DNA from: Microbacterium sp. Clip185
GTDB lineage: Bacteria; Actinomycetota; Actinomycetes; Actinomycetales; Microbacteriaceae
Reading direction: 5' to 3'
NCBI RefSeq assembly: GCF_028743715.1
Contig: NZ_CP117996.1
Location: 620,001 to 684,000, forward strand
Length of the DNA stretch: 64,000 bases
This document shows positions 35,233 to 44,103 of this stretch, in pieces. Positions within the stretch are counted from its first letter, which is position 1. Each line of letters begins with the position of its first letter. Under the pieces are notes generated by a model that saw only the letters and a list, made by a program, of their open reading frames with translations, had not been told where the DNA came from and ran no database searches. The position numbers were made by a program, and so were the translations under genes.

Positions 35233-36028
35233 GTCCCCGCATCCGTCCGCCCCTCGCCTCGCCGCCGCCGGGGTGAGCCTCGCGTACGACCGTCGGACGG
35301 TGGTGTCCGATCTGACGGTGAGCGTGCCCGACGGCTCGTTCACCGTGATCATCGGCCCCAACGCGTGCGGAAAGTCGACGCTGCTGCGCGGACTCTCGCG
35401 CCTGCTCGCGCCGCAGTCCGGAAGCGTCGTGCTCGACGGGCGCGCGATCTCCGCCTACCCCGCGAAGGAGGTGGCCCGCCGGCTGGGGCTGCTGCCGCAG
35501 ACCGCGATCGCCCCCGAGGGGATCACGGTCGCCGACCTCATCGCCCGCGGTCGCTATCCGCACCAGGGCCTCATCCGGCGCTGGTCGGATGCGGACGAGC
35601 GCGCGGTCGACGAGGCGCTCGACGCGACGGGCACCCGCGAGCTCGCACCGCGCCTCGTCGACGAGCTCTCGGGCGGGCAACGACAGCGCGTCTGGGTCGC
35701 GATGGTGCTCGCGCAGCAGACCGACCTGCTGCTGCTCGACGAGCCCACCACCTTCCTCGACATCGCGCACCAGGTGGAGCTGATGGAACTGTTCGGCAGG
35801 CTCAACCGCGCGGGTCGCACCATCGTGGCCGTGCTGCACGATCTGAACCACGCCGCCAGGTACGCCAGCCACATCGTCGCGATGCGCGACGGCGCGATCG
35901 TCGCCGAGGGATCACCCGCCGACGTCGTCACGTCGGAGCGCGTGGAAGAGGTGTTCGGCCTTCGCAACATGGTGATCGCAGACCCGGTGACCGGCGGACC
36001 CCTCGTCGTGCCGCTCGGGGGAGCATGA
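35225..36028 (+). CDS. Siderophore ABC importer ATPase (FecE/FepC type)
   Basis: A 267-residue ATPase: Walker A GPNACGKST, Q-loop LLPQTAIAPEG, signature LSGGQRQRVWVAMVLAQQTD, Walker B LLLLDEPTTFLD and H-loop VLHDLNHAARY, as in FepC. It begins at GTG 8 nt before the stop of permease 2. It drives uptake through the two permeases. Confidence 0.95.
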   Translation: MPESPHPSAPRLAAAGVSLAYDRRTVVSDLTVSVPDGSFTVIIGPNACGKSTLLRGLSRLLAPQSGSVVLDGRAISAYPAKEVARRLGLLPQTAIAPEGITVADLIARGRYPHQGLIRRWSDADERAVDEALDATGTRELAPRLVDELSGGQRQRVWVAMVLAQQTDLLLLDEPTTFLDIAHQVELMELFGRLNRAGRTIVAVLHDLNHAARYASHIVAMRDGAIVAEGSPADVVTSERVEEVFGLRNMVIADPVTGGPLVVPLGGA

Positions 36029-36849
36029 TGCGGCCCTGGGAGTACAGCGCCTTCGCCGTGACGGTGGCGGATGCACGCGACATCGCGCCGGGATGGCGAC
36101 GCCTCACGCTCGCCGCGCCCGAGCTCCGCGACTTCGCGCCCTGGGGCCTCGACCAGCGGATCAAGCTCGTGCTGCCGTTGCCGGATGGTGGTCTTGCCGA
36201 CTTCGGGCTCATGACGCAGCCCACCCCGCATCCGTCCGACTGGTACGCCCGGTGGAAGGCGCTGCCCGAGACGGAGCGCAACGTGCTGCGGACGTACACG
36301 CCGTCGGCGATCCGCCCCGAGCAGGGCGAGATCGACGTGGACGTGCTGCTGCACGAGCCGCCGGGCCCCGCATCCGCGTGGGCCGCGCAGGCGACGCCGG
36401 GGGAGCGTCTGTGGATCACCGGTCCCGACCGGCGCAACGGCTGGACCGGGTACGGCCTGCACTGGCAGCCGGTTGCCGGGGCCACGCGGTGGCTGCTGGT
36501 GGGCGACGAGACCGCCTTCCCGGCGATCGCCAACATCCTGCGCACGCTGCCCGAGGGCGGCCGCGCAGACGTGCTGCTGGAGGCGGCGGATGTGCGCGAC
36601 GACATCGTGAGCCCCGGGGCGCCCGACGGGGCGCATGTGCGGCTCGTTTTGCGCGGAGCGGTGGCGGGCGACGCGCTCGAGGCGGCCGTGCGGGACACCC
36701 CCGTGGATGACGCCGAGTACGTGTGGCTGGCGGGCGAGGCGGGGGCTGTCACCCGCATCCGTCGCCACCTGACCGCCGAGCGCGGCGTGCCGAAGGACCG
36801 CGTCTCCTTCCTCGGGTACTGGAAGCTCGGCGGTCCCCTCGTCGGATAG
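36025..36849 (+). CDS. Siderophore-interacting protein (FAD ferric reductase type)
   Basis: A 274-residue protein of the SIP/ViuB group, cytoplasmic. FAD-binding segment ...FGLMTQPTPHPSDWYARWKALPETERNVLRTYTPSAIRP includes the RTYT flavin motif. The NAD(P)H-side region is WLLVGDETAFPAIANIL and VWLAGEAGAVTRIRRHL. It releases iron by reducing the ferric siderophore after uptake. Coupled by ATGA; a second ATG follows at once. Confidence 0.92.
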   Translation: MMRPWEYSAFAVTVADARDIAPGWRRLTLAAPELRDFAPWGLDQRIKLVLPLPDGGLADFGLMTQPTPHPSDWYARWKALPETERNVLRTYTPSAIRPEQGEIDVDVLLHEPPGPASAWAAQATPGERLWITGPDRRNGWTGYGLHWQPVAGATRWLLVGDETAFPAIANILRTLPEGGRADVLLEAADVRDDIVSPGAPDGAHVRLVLRGAVAGDALEAAVRDTPVDDAEYVWLAGEAGAVTRIRRHLTAERGVPKDRVSFLGYWKLGGPLVG

Positions 36850-36886
36850 CGCGTTCCGGCGGGGTGGGTGCGGGTGCCCGAGTTGC

Positions 36887-36908
36887 GTCGCATGTGCGCA
36901 GATGCGAC
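36887..36908. repeat. Short inverted repeat after the uptake operon
   Basis: GTCGCAT (36887-36893) and ATGCGAC (36902-36908) pair over an 8-nt loop, and GCGCACACGCGAC repeats the theme at about 36915. It lies 40-70 bp after the operon stop; likely a transcription end or a third small repeat family. Confidence 0.5.
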
Positions 36909-37016
36909 ACCTTTGCGCACACGCGACAGGGAATGACTGTGGCGGGTGCGTAAGAGTGTGGCTCCTGCGCGACCCCACGGATGCCGGACTGCCTCGGTGC
37001 GGGCGGATGCGGCGGG

Positions 37017-37901
37017 TCAGGGGACGGGGCGGACGGTGTCGCCCGCCCAGAGCCACAGGGCGTCGGCGGATGCGGCGAGTGCTGCGGGGCCGGCGGGGGC
37101 GTCCGCGAGGCAGGTGTCGCCGACGAGCAGTCCCGCGCAGGACGCGTCCGCTCGCGCGGCGCGCGCGCCGTCCGCCGTCGCGATGACGGCGACGGCGCCC
37201 TCCGCGACGCGCTGCCATGCCGCGCCGTCCCACTGCTGCGCGATGCCGTCGCAGACCACGGTCAGCGCGGCGGCGTCGCCCTGCGCACCCCAGGGCGCAG
37301 CGCAGGGCGCCTCGACGCGACCCGAGGGCGTGGCGATCACGGCCGGTGCCGCGGGGTCGACATAGGTCGCCGCGGCGAGAGTCGCCGCATCCTGCTCCCA
37401 GAACCGGCCCTGGGTGAAGGTGCGCAGCCCCTGCGTCTCGCACGCGGAACCCATGCGGGCGACGATGCGCGCCTCGGAGCCGACGAACGCCTCGACGTGC
37501 AGAATCTCGCCGATGCCGAGATAGCGCGGCGTGACATCGCTCCAGGTACGACCGCCGTCGGCGGAGCGCTCGAGCACGGGCGCCACGGTGCCGCAGTCGC
37601 CGGCGGAAGCGCGCCACATCGCCTGCTCGCCGATGGCGAGAAAACGTTCGTCGGCGCCCGGGGCCGCAACCAGAGCGCCCGGAACGGTCGACGCCGACGC
37701 AGAGGGAGAGGGAGAGGCAGAGGGTGACGGCGCGACGGAGGGGGTGATCGTGCGGAGCGGATGCGGGTCGGGCGGGGTGCGGGGCGTCAGCGCGAGCACC
37801 GCGAGGGCGATCGCTGCGACCGCGAGCACAGAAACGAGAACCCCCGCCAGCGCGCGGCTGACGGGGGTGGAGCGATGAATCGGGCGACGACGTGAGGACA
37901 T
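37017..37901 (-). CDS. Membrane-anchored exported protein, unknown function
   Basis: A 294-residue protein: basic N-terminus, one hydrophobic helix (about residues 18-40), a Ser/Pro/Ala-rich linker, then an exported beta-rich domain with ERSADGGRTWSDVTPR and WDGAAWQRVAEG blocks that resemble sialidase-type beta-propeller (BNR) blades. Cysteines (for example DCGTVAP, GSACET, EAPCAAP, VVCDG, ASCAG, DTCL) could form disulphides. It is downstream of the tyrosine kinase gene (end 37921, 19 bp apart), perhaps in its operon. Role unknown. Confidence 0.75.
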   Translation of the reverse strand: MSSRRRPIHRSTPVSRALAGVLVSVLAVAAIALAVLALTPRTPPDPHPLRTITPSVAPSPSASPSPSASASTVPGALVAAPGADERFLAIGEQAMWRASAGDCGTVAPVLERSADGGRTWSDVTPRYLGIGEILHVEAFVGSEARIVARMGSACETQGLRTFTQGRFWEQDAATLAAATYVDPAAPAVIATPSGRVEAPCAAPWGAQGDAAALTVVCDGIAQQWDGAAWQRVAEGAVAVIATADGARAARADASCAGLLVGDTCLADAPAGPAALAASADALWLWAGDTVRPVP

Positions 37902-37920
37902 CGCACGAACGCCTCTCTGG

Positions 37921-39372
37921 TCAGGAGCCCTTCACGAGCTCGTCGAGTCCGCCGTCGTCCTCCGGCGTCCGCTTGCGTGCGTTCTTCTTCGGTGCCGGCT
38001 CGGGCGGGGTACCGTACGTGCCGTAGCCGCCGTATCCGTAGCCATAGCCGTAACCGTAGGCATCCGGTCCGCGGGTCGGGACCATGCTCATGACGATGCC
38101 GCCGACCTTAGCGTCCACCGTCTCGAGGGCGGTGAGCGCGGCCGTCAGCTGACCGGTCGTCGTGCGACCCGCGGCGACGACGAGGATCGCGGCGGTCGTC
38201 TCGCGCGAGAGGATCGCCGCGTCCGTGACCGGAAGCAGCGGGGGGGCGTCCAGCAGCACCACGTCGAAGTCGCGGCTGATCGCCTCGAGCAGCTGCGCCA
38301 TCTGACGGGAGCCGAGCAGCTCGCTCGGGTTCGGCGGCACCTTGCCCGCGGGCAGCACGAACAGCGGCCGCTTGCCCCAGGGGAGCATGACGTCGCCGAC
38401 CTTCGCCCGGCCGATGAGCACGTCGGTGAGGCCCGCGCCGCCCTCGATGCCGAGGTACTCGGCCACCTTGGGCTTGCGCAGGTCGGTGTCGATGAGGGCG
38501 ACGCGCTTGCCCGCATCCGCGAGAGCGATCGCGAGGTTGACGGTCGTCGTGGACTTGCCTTCGCTCGGGATGGAGGAGGTGATCACGAAGGAGTGACCGC
38601 CGTCCATCTCGATGAACTGCAGGTTTGTACGCAGGGCCCGGAACGACTCCGATCGCGTGTTGTACGGATCGGCCTGGATGATGATGGGCCGCTCCGCCGC
38701 CTTCGGGTCGTAGGGGATCGCGCCGAGAATGGGGCGGTCGGTGATCTGGTTGACGTCGCGGATGGTGCGGATGCGGGTGTCGAGCACGGTCCGCAGCACC
38801 GCGATGCCGATGCCCACCGCGAGACCGATGAGCGCACCGAGCGCGAGGTTCAGCGGAACGTTCGGGCTGACCGGCACGTTCGTCGGGATGGCGGTGCTGG
38901 CCGTCGTGAGGCGCACGGGGCTCTCGCCGCCGGTGGACGGCTCGATCTCCTCGACCGCGAGCGGCAGCTGAGCGGCCACCGCGTTGGCGATGTCGGCGGC
39001 CTTGACGGGGTCGGCATCGGTCACCGCGATCGTGATGAACGTGGTGTTCAGCGTGCTGCTGACATTGACGCTCTTTGCCAGGGCGCCGGCGGTGACGTCG
39101 AGTCCGAGATCGCGGATCACGGGGTCGAGCACCAGAGGTGTGGTGGCGACGTTGACGTAGGTGGCCACGCGCTGCTGCGTGAAGGTCGAGCCCTGCGTGA
39201 TCTCCTGCACGCTGCCGCTGGACTGAGTCGAGACGACAACCGAGGCCTGCGACTCATAGAGGGGCGTGCGGGTCAGCGAGTATCCGGCGGCCGCCCCCAG
39301 CCCGACGAGAGTTGCGACGACGATGATCAGCCAGTTCTTCCGCAGAACCCGGATGTAGTCGCTGAGTTCCAT
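37921..39372 (-). CDS. Wzz-BY-kinase fusion (polysaccharide tyrosine autokinase)
   Basis: A 483-residue chain-length/kinase protein. Wzz-like N-terminal domain (SDYIRVLRKNWLIIVVATLVG) with two membrane helices, at about residues 15-35 and 170-195. The C-terminal kinase has Walker A SSIPSEGKSTTTVNLA, Walker A' ALIDTDLRKPKV and Walker B DVVLLDAPP. A Tyr-rich tail (YGYGYGYGYGGYGTYG) is the autophosphorylation cluster. It should regulate polymer length and export in the pathway at 9-23 kb. GAGAGGCACC is the ribosome site. Confidence 0.93.
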   Translation of the reverse strand: MELSDYIRVLRKNWLIIVVATLVGLGAAAGYSLTRTPLYESQASVVVSTQSSGSVQEITQGSTFTQQRVATYVNVATTPLVLDPVIRDLGLDVTAGALAKSVNVSSTLNTTFITIAVTDADPVKAADIANAVAAQLPLAVEEIEPSTGGESPVRLTTASTAIPTNVPVSPNVPLNLALGALIGLAVGIGIAVLRTVLDTRIRTIRDVNQITDRPILGAIPYDPKAAERPIIIQADPYNTRSESFRALRTNLQFIEMDGGHSFVITSSIPSEGKSTTTVNLAIALADAGKRVALIDTDLRKPKVAEYLGIEGGAGLTDVLIGRAKVGDVMLPWGKRPLFVLPAGKVPPNPSELLGSRQMAQLLEAISRDFDVVLLDAPPLLPVTDAAILSRETTAAILVVAAGRTTTGQLTAALTALETVDAKVGGIVMSMVPTRGPDAYGYGYGYGYGGYGTYGTPPEPAPKKNARKRTPEDDGGLDELVKGS

Positions 39373-39577
39373 GGTGCCTCTCAGATCGGGAGTATCGCGC
39401 ACCATCCTGCCACAGCGCGTATTTCCGGCCGGTGAACGATGACGCCGCGTGGATACCGCTCCCATAACGGTCCGGGAGGGGGAAACTACTCACCCGCCGC
39501 GGCAGAAACCTGGACGGCGTCTACGTTTTTCACGGCGGGCTCCTGGGGGAGCCTCCGGTTCCGGGGAAGGATGTTCG

Positions 39578-39721
39578 ATGTCTCTCGCGAATGCTGCCGG
39601 ATGGGCGGTCACGGCGACGGAGGGTCTGCCGTGGATCTGGGCGGCGTTGGGGCTGGCGGGCATCTCCGCGCTCACCGCGATCGTCGTCCGCGGGCGTCGT
39701 GGGCGCCGCGTGCGAGAGTGA
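39578..39721 (+). CDS. Small single-helix membrane protein
   Basis: A 47-residue ORF: one hydrophobic helix (WIWAALGLAGISALTAIVV) with a basic C-terminus RGRRGRRVRE. GGAAGG lies 7 nt before the ATG; an ATG 7 bases upstream (39571) is out of frame. The stop overlaps a GTG (39718) that does not lead into the kinase frame. A hairpin GGCTCC-TGGG-GGAGCC (39538-39553) precedes it. It probably accompanies the kinase gene, whose start lies 33 bp after its stop. Confidence 0.6.
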   Translation: MSLANAAGWAVTATEGLPWIWAALGLAGISALTAIVVRGRRGRRVRE

Positions 39722-39754
39722 GCGAGAACGCCCCCGCCGACGCATCCGAGGACC

Positions 39755-40639
39755 GTGCGCTCGCGCGGACGCGGAACTCGGGCGCGGTTCGTCATCGTGC
39801 TCTCGCTCGCCGTGGGCGCCGCCGTGGTCCGTGCCCTGCTGCAGGTGCTCAGCGGGGCGGTGGAGCTGAACGCGGCGAGTCCGGTGCGGATCATCGGGCT
39901 CGAGATGGCCATGACGTTCCTCCTGGCGGTGCTCGCTCTCGGCAGCGGCCTCCAGTTCGCCGACTTCTGGCGCCGTGCGCGGGAGGCGGACCGCACGCGC
40001 CTCGAGGCGCAGGAGAGGGCGTTGAGCCTCATGGACGATGTGCGCGCGGAGGAGCTGCGCGTGCGTAAGGATGTGGCCGCCACGATCCACGGGTCCGTGC
40101 AGGGCACCTTCGTCGTGATCGAGGCCGAGCTGCGCGAGATCGCCGCGGGCAATGCGTCGGCCGAGCGGATCAGCGCCGTCGCCGACACCCTCGCGCTGCT
40201 GCGCGAGCAGGAGCTGCGAGTACTCAGCGAGCGGCTGTACCCGGTGGAGCTCGATCGGGGCCTCGCCCCCGCTGTGCGTGCGCTCGCCGCCCGCACCCCG
40301 GCGCACGTCGAGGTCGCCGACGACGCATCCGCACCGCTCGCGACCCTGGGCGCGCGCCTCGACAAGCGGATGCGGATCGTCGTCGTACGCGTGCTGGAGG
40401 AGGGACAGACCAACGCGCTGCGTCACGGCGGCGCGCGCCGCATCCGGTTCGCCGCGCACATCCGGGACGACTGGCTGCTGCTCGAGGTCGCCAGCGACGG
40501 CGCGTCTCCCGCGGCGGACGTCAGGATGTCGGGGCTCGCGCGGCTGCGGCAGCAGCTGGGAGTCGTCGGCGGCAGTCTCGAACTGGCTGCGGGAGTCTCC
40601 GAGGGCGCCGTTCTGCGCGCTCGGCTGCCGCTGCCCTGA
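39755..40639 (+). CDS. Orphan NarL-type sensor histidine kinase
   Basis: A 294-residue kinase beginning at GTG with GAGG just upstream. Two hydrophobic helices occupy about residues 11-35 and 49-70. The H-box is RKDVAATIHGSVQG (phospho-accepting His), less common than the standard LHDSVG form. The ATPase domain shows EGQTNALRHGGA and SGLARLRQQLGVVGG; the G1 box is weakly conserved (SDGASPA). No response regulator follows; instead, a MacAB-like export operon lies downstream. Which regulator it feeds is unknown. Confidence 0.82.
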   Translation: MRSRGRGTRARFVIVLSLAVGAAVVRALLQVLSGAVELNAASPVRIIGLEMAMTFLLAVLALGSGLQFADFWRRAREADRTRLEAQERALSLMDDVRAEELRVRKDVAATIHGSVQGTFVVIEAELREIAAGNASAERISAVADTLALLREQELRVLSERLYPVELDRGLAPAVRALAARTPAHVEVADDASAPLATLGARLDKRMRIVVVRVLEEGQTNALRHGGARRIRFAAHIRDDWLLLEVASDGASPAADVRMSGLARLRQQLGVVGGSLELAAGVSEGAVLRARLPLP

Positions 40640-40683
40640 TCGAGGGCGACACCCTATCCGACGCCCCGACGACGATCCGCGGC

Positions 40684-40703
40684 GTCTTCCCAGATGGGAA
40701 GAC
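40684..40703. promoter_or_regulatory. 20-bp perfect palindrome, candidate operator
   Basis: GTCTTCCCAGATGGGAAGAC has 9-bp arms around 2 bases. It lies 66 bp before the start at 40770, with a TAAGCT that could be a -10 box about 15 bp downstream. Its size and position suit a dimeric response regulator or repressor controlling the MacAB-like operon. Confidence 0.6.
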
Positions 40704-40769
40704 GTTATGCGATCCCTAAGCTGGGCATGTGCGTCGTCGCATCGGCGCCGGTGATCCTATGGGGGAATC

Positions 40770-41744
40770 ATGGTTCGTTCACGCCTGCTCGCCATCGCGC
40801 CGCTCAGCGTCGTCGCGGCACTCGCTCTCGCCGCCTGCTCACCCGCATCCGACGGCGACAAGGGCGACGACCGGCCCGAGTCGCCGCTGTCGGCCTACCT
40901 CTCCTCGATCTGGGGCGGCGACCTCTCGACCGAGGAGCAGGAGGCGCGCTACACCGAGCAGCAGAAGAAGTCCGAGGAGCTCGTGGCGCAGTGCATGTCG
41001 GAGGAGGGCTTCGACTACACGCCCAACATCCAGTCGGTGTCCTTCAGCAGCGGCAACGACATCGAGTGGAAGCCCGACGACCGCGACTGGGTGACGCAGT
41101 ACGGCTACGGCATGGTCAACTATCCCGGCCGTGACGAGCCGCCCACAGATCAGCAGGAGTACGTCGACCCGAATCAGGACTACGTCTCGAGCCTGTCGGA
41201 GTCGGAGCAGACGGCGTTCTACGAGGCGCTCTACGGCCCGTCTCCCACCGAGGAGGAGCTGAACGAGGACGGCTCCTACGAGTACGACTGGACGAAGGCG
41301 GGCTGCCAGGGCTGGGCGCAGCACGAGTCCGGCGCCAACCCGATGATGGACGAGGAGTTCGAGTCCATCAACGACGCCATCAACGACTTCTATACGAAGA
41401 TGGCGGAAGACCCGGGCTTCGCGAAGATCGATGCGGACTGGGCGTCCTGCATGGCGGATGCCGGACACTCCGGTTTCGCCAAGCAGGCGGATGCCCAGAC
41501 GAGCATCTCGGACAAGCTGAACGAGTACTACAACGGGCAGACGGCGTACGTCGAGGACGATCCGAAGCTCGCCGCTCTCGGCGAGGAGGAGATCGCGCTG
41601 GCGATCGCGGACCTCGACTGCCGTGAGAAGACCAACTACCGCGACGAGTACGAGAAGGTGCAGTTCGCGCTCGAAGAGCAGTTCATCGCCGACAACAAGG
41701 CCGACCTCGACGCCCTCAAGGCGGCCGCCGAGCAGGCGAGCTGA
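40770..41744 (+). CDS. Acidic lipoprotein at the head of a MacAB-like operon
   Basis: A 324-residue protein with lipobox LAAC (Cys23). The mature part is very acidic, with YTEQQKKSEELVAQCMSEEGFDYTP, DADWASCMADAGHSGF and CREKTNYRDEYEKVQFALEEQ; the Cys spacing (CMSEEG, GC, CMADAG, DC) suggests two disulphides. Repeated C(M)x(E/D)xG segments hint at an internal duplication. GGGGGAATC precedes the ATG. It should sit outside the membrane near the exporter; function unknown. Confidence 0.85.
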   Translation: MVRSRLLAIAPLSVVAALALAACSPASDGDKGDDRPESPLSAYLSSIWGGDLSTEEQEARYTEQQKKSEELVAQCMSEEGFDYTPNIQSVSFSSGNDIEWKPDDRDWVTQYGYGMVNYPGRDEPPTDQQEYVDPNQDYVSSLSESEQTAFYEALYGPSPTEEELNEDGSYEYDWTKAGCQGWAQHESGANPMMDEEFESINDAINDFYTKMAEDPGFAKIDADWASCMADAGHSGFAKQADAQTSISDKLNEYYNGQTAYVEDDPKLAALGEEEIALAIADLDCREKTNYRDEYEKVQFALEEQFIADNKADLDALKAAAEQAS

Positions 41745-41749
41745 CCGAG

Positions 41750-43381
41750 GTGGCGCGCAAGCCGGTCGAGCCCGCCCCCGACGATGCCGCAGACGACTCG
41801 GCGCTCACGCGCGAGCTCCTCGGAGAGGATGCGGTCGCTGCCGCGGCCGAGGCGGAGGATGCGGGAGCCCCTCGCGGACGTTTCGCCTTCCTGCGCGGGT
41901 GGGGGCGCGTGTTCCGCGGAAACCGCCCGTTGTGGATCACCTCGGCGATCGCGGTGGCGAGCCTGGTGATCGGGCTGCTCGTGGGAACCTTCGTCGTCTC
42001 GCCGGTGGAAGCCGCATCCCGCGCCGACGCGCCGGAACCCGGACTCATCACGGTTCCCGTGGAGTTCGGTGAGCTCAGCAACGACGTGACGGTCCGCGCG
42101 GATGTCGGCTACGCCGACGCGGTCGAGGTGACCATCGACACGGCCACCCTGTCGGGTCCGGCCGTCGTCACGGGGCAGGTGCCCGAAGTGGGCGCCGAGC
42201 TGAATTCGCTGTCGATCGCTCTCGAGGTCGCGGGGCGCCCCGTGATCGTGCTGCCCGGCGACCTGCCCGCGTACCGGAGCCTGCGCTTCGGCGTCTCGGG
42301 GCCCGATGTCGTACAGCTCAAGAACGCCCTGCGCAGTGTGGGCATCGACGGCGGAGACCCCGCCTCGAGCGTGTTCGACGCCCAGACTGCCGCGGGCATC
42401 ACGGCGCTGTACGCGGCCGTCGGATACCCGGCGCCGTCGGGCGACGAGGGTGCCGCCCAGACCGTGAGCGCCGCCGAGGCCGGAGTGCGTTCCGCCCAGC
42501 AGGCGGTCGCCGCCGCCCAGGCGGAGCTGGACAAGGCGCGGGCGGGAGCCGACATCGTCACCCTCAAGGCGGCCGACAACGCGGTGGCGGCGGCCCAGCG
42601 CGCGGTGAACGATGCGATCGCGGGCGGCAAGGCGTCCGAATCCGAGATCGCGGGTCTGCAGGACACGCTCGCGCTGCGCCAGCTCGAGCGTCAGCAGCTG
42701 GACGCGCCCGCCGACACCTCGGCGCAGCGCGCCGCCGTCGACGCCGCGAACGGGCAGGTCCAGCAGGCGCAGGAGGATCTGCAGCGCGCGCGTGAGGGCT
42801 CGATGGCCTTCCTGCCGTCGTCCGAGGTGCTGTACCTGACGGGCCTGCCGCGGCGTGTCGACGCGGTCAATGTGACCCGCGGAGCGGTGCTGCAGGGCGC
42901 CGCCATGACCGTGTCGGGTGCCACCGTGCGCCTCACCGGCTCGGCGGGGGAAGCGGATGCCGCTCTGCTGCAGGTGGGCGGCGAGGCGAGCTTCGAGCTT
43001 CCCGACGGGACGCCCCACCGCGCCGTCATCACCGCGCTCGCCCCCAGCACGAACAAGGACTCGGCCGGGCGCTGGTCGATCGAGCTGGAACCCGACCCGC
43101 TGACGCCCGAGCAGATCCAGCAGATGCAGGGATCCAACGTGCGTGTCGCCATCCCCGTGGGGGCGACCGAGGGCGAGGTCCTCTCGGTCCCCGTCGCGGC
43201 GCTGACCGCCGGTCCCGGCGGCGAGGCCCGTGTCGAGGTCGTCGAGGGCGACCCCCGCGACCCCGACGCGAAGACCCGTCTCGTCACGGTCAAGACGGGC
43301 CTCGCCGCCAGCGGCGCGGTGGAGATCACTCCACTCGAAGGCGCCGTCGACGAGGGCGACCTGGTCGTGGTCGGGCGATGA
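41750..43381 (+). CDS. MacA-like membrane fusion protein with peptidoglycan-binding domain
   Basis: A 543-residue adaptor. One membrane helix (about residues 60-82) follows an acidic cytoplasmic N-terminus. A peptidoglycan-binding-1 type domain (RSLRFGVSGPDVVQLKNALR) interrupts the barrel, then a long coiled coil (EAGVRSAQQAVAAAQAELDKARA...) and the beta-barrel/RND-type end. Start GTG, 5 nt after the lipoprotein stop; the ATPase gene overlaps its stop. It links the permease to the wall. Confidence 0.9.
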   Translation: MARKPVEPAPDDAADDSALTRELLGEDAVAAAAEAEDAGAPRGRFAFLRGWGRVFRGNRPLWITSAIAVASLVIGLLVGTFVVSPVEAASRADAPEPGLITVPVEFGELSNDVTVRADVGYADAVEVTIDTATLSGPAVVTGQVPEVGAELNSLSIALEVAGRPVIVLPGDLPAYRSLRFGVSGPDVVQLKNALRSVGIDGGDPASSVFDAQTAAGITALYAAVGYPAPSGDEGAAQTVSAAEAGVRSAQQAVAAAQAELDKARAGADIVTLKAADNAVAAAQRAVNDAIAGGKASESEIAGLQDTLALRQLERQQLDAPADTSAQRAAVDAANGQVQQAQEDLQRAREGSMAFLPSSEVLYLTGLPRRVDAVNVTRGAVLQGAAMTVSGATVRLTGSAGEADAALLQVGGEASFELPDGTPHRAVITALAPSTNKDSAGRWSIELEPDPLTPEQIQQMQGSNVRVAIPVGATEGEVLSVPVAALTAGPGGEARVEVVEGDPRDPDAKTRLVTVKTGLAASGAVEITPLEGAVDEGDLVVVGR

Positions 43382-44103
43382 CGCAGACCGCGGCCGTGAC
43401 GGATGCGGCCGGGATCGATCCGGGATCGCCGGCGCCGCTCGTGCAGCTGCGCGATGTCACCCGGTCCTTCCCCGGTCCTCCGGAGGTGCAGGCGCTCAAA
43501 GGGATCAACCTCACGGTCGAACGCGGCGACTACGTGTCGATCGTCGGCCCCAGCGGATCCGGCAAGTCCACGATGCTCAGCATCCTGGGTCTGCTCGACC
43601 GGCCCAGCGTCGGCGAGTACCACCTGGACGGCGTGCTCACCTCATCCCTCGACGAGGACAGCAGGGCCGCGGTCCGGGCGCGCCGCATCGGGTTCGTCTT
43701 CCAGGCCTTCCACCTCATGTCGCGGCGCACCGTGCTCGACAACGTGCTGATGCCGATGCTCTACAGCGGCGTGCCGCGCGCCGAGCGCGAGGACCGCGCC
43801 CGTGCGGCGCTCGAGCGCGTCGGACTCGGTGGGCGCACCGGGTTCCTTCCGGGGCTGCTCTCGGGCGGTGAGCGCCAGCGCGTCGCCGTGGCGCGCGCGG
43901 TCGTCAGCCGGCCGAGCCTCCTGCTCGCCGACGAGCCGACGGGAAACCTCGACCGTCGCACCTCCGACGAGGTCATGGACCTCTTCGACGAACTGCGCGC
44001 CGACGGGCTCACCCTCGTCGTCATCACGCACGACGACGCCGTCGCCCGACGCGCGAGCCGCCGCGTGCGGATCGCCGACGGCCGCCTGAGCGAGGTGGCA
44101 TGA
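43378..44103 (+). CDS. MacB-like ABC exporter ATPase
   Basis: A 241-residue LolD/MacB-type ATPase: Walker A GPSGSGKST, signature LLSGGERQRVAVARAVV, Walker B LLLADEPTGNLD, and the H-loop VITHDDAVARR. It pairs with the permease gene starting at 44100 (ATGA overlap). The substrate of the exporter is unknown; peptides or envelope lipids are typical. Confidence 0.95.
   Translation: MTQTAAVTDAAGIDPGSPAPLVQLRDVTRSFPGPPEVQALKGINLTVERGDYVSIVGPSGSGKSTMLSILGLLDRPSVGEYHLDGVLTSSLDEDSRAAVRARRIGFVFQAFHLMSRRTVLDNVLMPMLYSGVPRAEREDRARAALERVGLGGRTGFLPGLLSGGERQRVAVARAVVSRPSLLLADEPTGNLDRRTSDEVMDLFDELRADGLTLVVITHDDAVARRASRRVRIADGRLSEVA

Noticed and set aside
39718..39754. GTG at 39718 as the kinase start
   Set aside because: It is in a different frame from the kinase domain; the frame only gives coding-like residues for about 20 codons. 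GTG 39755 is in frame with GAGG upstream.
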